This document shows, piece by piece, positions 32,844 through 33,468 of a DNA stretch of 33,468 nt. The DNA is taken from assembly GCA_902771595.1 (NCBI GenBank), contig CACXXH010000027.1:1-33468 (forward strand). Reading direction: 5' to 3'. The notes beneath the pieces were generated by a model. That model had not been told where the DNA came from and ran no database searches. It was given only the letters and a program-made list of their open reading frames with translations. Both the position numbers and the translations under genes were made by a program. The stretch comes from Fibrobacter succinogenes (GTDB lineage: Bacteria; Fibrobacterota; Fibrobacteria; Fibrobacterales; Fibrobacteraceae). Position 1 is the first letter of the stretch. The number at the start of each line of letters is the position of its first letter.

Positions 32844-32881
32844 CATTTTTCACTCAAAAATGTTATTCCAATATGGAATAA
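32844..32881 (-). terminator. Two abutting perfect hairpins after hemW, probable terminator
   Basis: Directly after the hemW stop (minus strand) comes TTATTCC, ATATT, GGAATAA (32881-32863), then without a gap CATTTTT, GAGTG, AAAAATG (32862-32844). Each is a 7-bp perfect stem with a 5-nt loop. The first is followed by CATTTTT, a short T-run consistent with intrinsic termination. Confidence 0.55.
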
Positions 32882-32882
32882 A

Positions 32883-33468
32883 CTAGTTGCAATTCGAATA
32901 CAAGTCGAGCACTACGGTGTCCATAAAAAGCCAGCCCTCGCCCACGAGGCGGATTACGCCCTGCGCCTGTTCGAGATAACCTCTCGAAATCCAGCGTTCG
33001 ATAGCTTGGGGAGCAATCGCCACGCCCCTTTCTTTCAGCGCATCCAACGGAAGGCCGTACTTTGTACGTAACGAGAGCTGGATGATTTCGGCAATTTCGT
33101 CTTCGGGCGAGAGCCTGTCGAGCATCAGGGCGCTATCGGGGCAGCCGCCCTTCACGTATTCGCGCCAGGGAGCATACTTTTCGGGGGCGGAAAAGCGCAC
33201 TCCCCCGAAATAGCCGTGCGCGCTCGGCCCGAAGGCGAGGTATTCGCCGCGCTGCCAGTAGTTGAGGTTGTGCAGGCTCTCCTCGCCCGCACGCGCGAAG
33301 TTCGAGGTCTCGTAACGCATGAAGCCCCTGCTTTCGAGCTTTTCGACACCCCGCAGGTACATGTCCGCGTAGAGGTCCTCGTCCACAGATTCCTCGCCTT
33401 TCGCGATACGCCTGCCGAGACGGCGCGTCGGGTCGACTTTAAGCCCGTAGAAGCTCACGTGGCCGAGC
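32883..33468 (-). CDS. hemW: HemW-like radical SAM protein, C-terminal part (5' end outside window)
   Basis: The frame is open to the window edge and ends at TAG (32885-32883), giving 195 codons of the C-terminal half. The segment LGHVSFYGLKVDPTRRLGRR is the end of the radical-SAM barrel of HemW/HemN-like proteins; RYETSNFARAGEESLHNLNY and YLAFGPSAHGYFGG are strongly conserved in HemW. The last 80 residues are the HemN C-terminal winged-helix domain (EIIQLSLRTKYGLPLDALKE). HemW is a haem chaperone related to oxygen-independent coproporphyrinogen III oxidase; the Cys-cluster region that would separate the two is outside the window, so the name rests on the C-terminal part only. Confidence 0.85.
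   Translation of the reverse strand, partial: LGHVSFYGLKVDPTRRLGRRIAKGEESVDEDLYADMYLRGVEKLESRGFMRYETSNFARAGEESLHNLNYWQRGEYLAFGPSAHGYFGGVRFSAPEKYAPWREYVKGGCPDSALMLDRLSPEDEIAEIIQLSLRTKYGLPLDALKERGVAIAPQAIERWISRGYLEQAQGVIRLVGEGWLFMDTVVLDLYSNCN

Overview
The window looks like a chromosomal segment from a member of phylum Fibrobacterota, probably Fibrobacter or a close relative. The evidence is a C-terminal FISUMP module (the Fibrobacter succinogenes major paralogous domain), secreted proteins and lipoproteins with long Ser-rich linkers, several large cell-surface proteins, and a Gram-negative envelope gene set. Coding DNA is GC-rich while intergenic DNA is AT-rich. I see no rRNA, tRNA, insertion sequence, phage gene or CRISPR array, and no gene-free stretch longer than 300 bases.

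Layout. 1-345 is the end of a FISUMP-domain protein. 436-3849 is a four-gene MCE lipid-transport operon: a STAS-MlaE fusion permease, an MlaF-like ATPase, an MlaD-like MCE protein and an ABC-auxiliary lipoprotein, closed by a strong terminator. 4000-6459 is a secreted protein with GLUG-like and InlB B-type repeats. 10903-6460 (minus) is a tight surface-glycan operon: flippase, LicD-family phosphotransferase, GT8-like and GT4-like glycosyltransferases. It diverges from a plus-strand operon (11005-13247) of a HisC-like aminotransferase, an IspD/TarI-like cytidylyltransferase and RpiB. 13340-17478 holds an SRPBCC protein, a UbiD-family decarboxylase of the menaquinone type and a secreted putative metalloprotease. 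22975-17475 (minus) is a lipoprotein, an outer-membrane barrel, a DUF4912-type protein with a histone-H1-like tail, and a GH57 branching enzyme. 23125-24141 is a divergent Cys/Ser-rich lipoprotein. 24240-25580 is thrC, followed by three 38-bp tandem repeats and a bidirectional terminator. 32687-25804 (minus) encodes two very large surface proteins. 33468-32883 (minus) is the C-terminal part of hemW.

How it fits together. Most of the window builds or maintains the cell envelope: lipid transport, an export-linked glycan with a probable CDP-activated phospho-substituent, surface adhesin-like proteins, and outer-membrane proteins. The metabolic genes (thrC, UbiD-type decarboxylase, rpiB, GH57) are interspersed. 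Across the window a TATATT-like hexamer recurs upstream of genes. Where it lies about 10 nt from the start codon the gene lacks a Shine-Dalgarno sequence, and where it lies 22-40 nt away a Shine-Dalgarno is present. This suggests a mixture of leaderless and leadered transcripts.

The points most worth a second look are a possible CDP-polyol or CDP-amino-alcohol phosphate decoration pathway split across the divergent glycan locus, an aminotransferase whose only well-placed start codon is ATA, the GCAA-tetraloop hairpin repeats overlapping the thrC stop codon, and the H1-like tail on the DUF4912-type protein. All functional statements come from reading the sequence and knowing the families; no database search was run.
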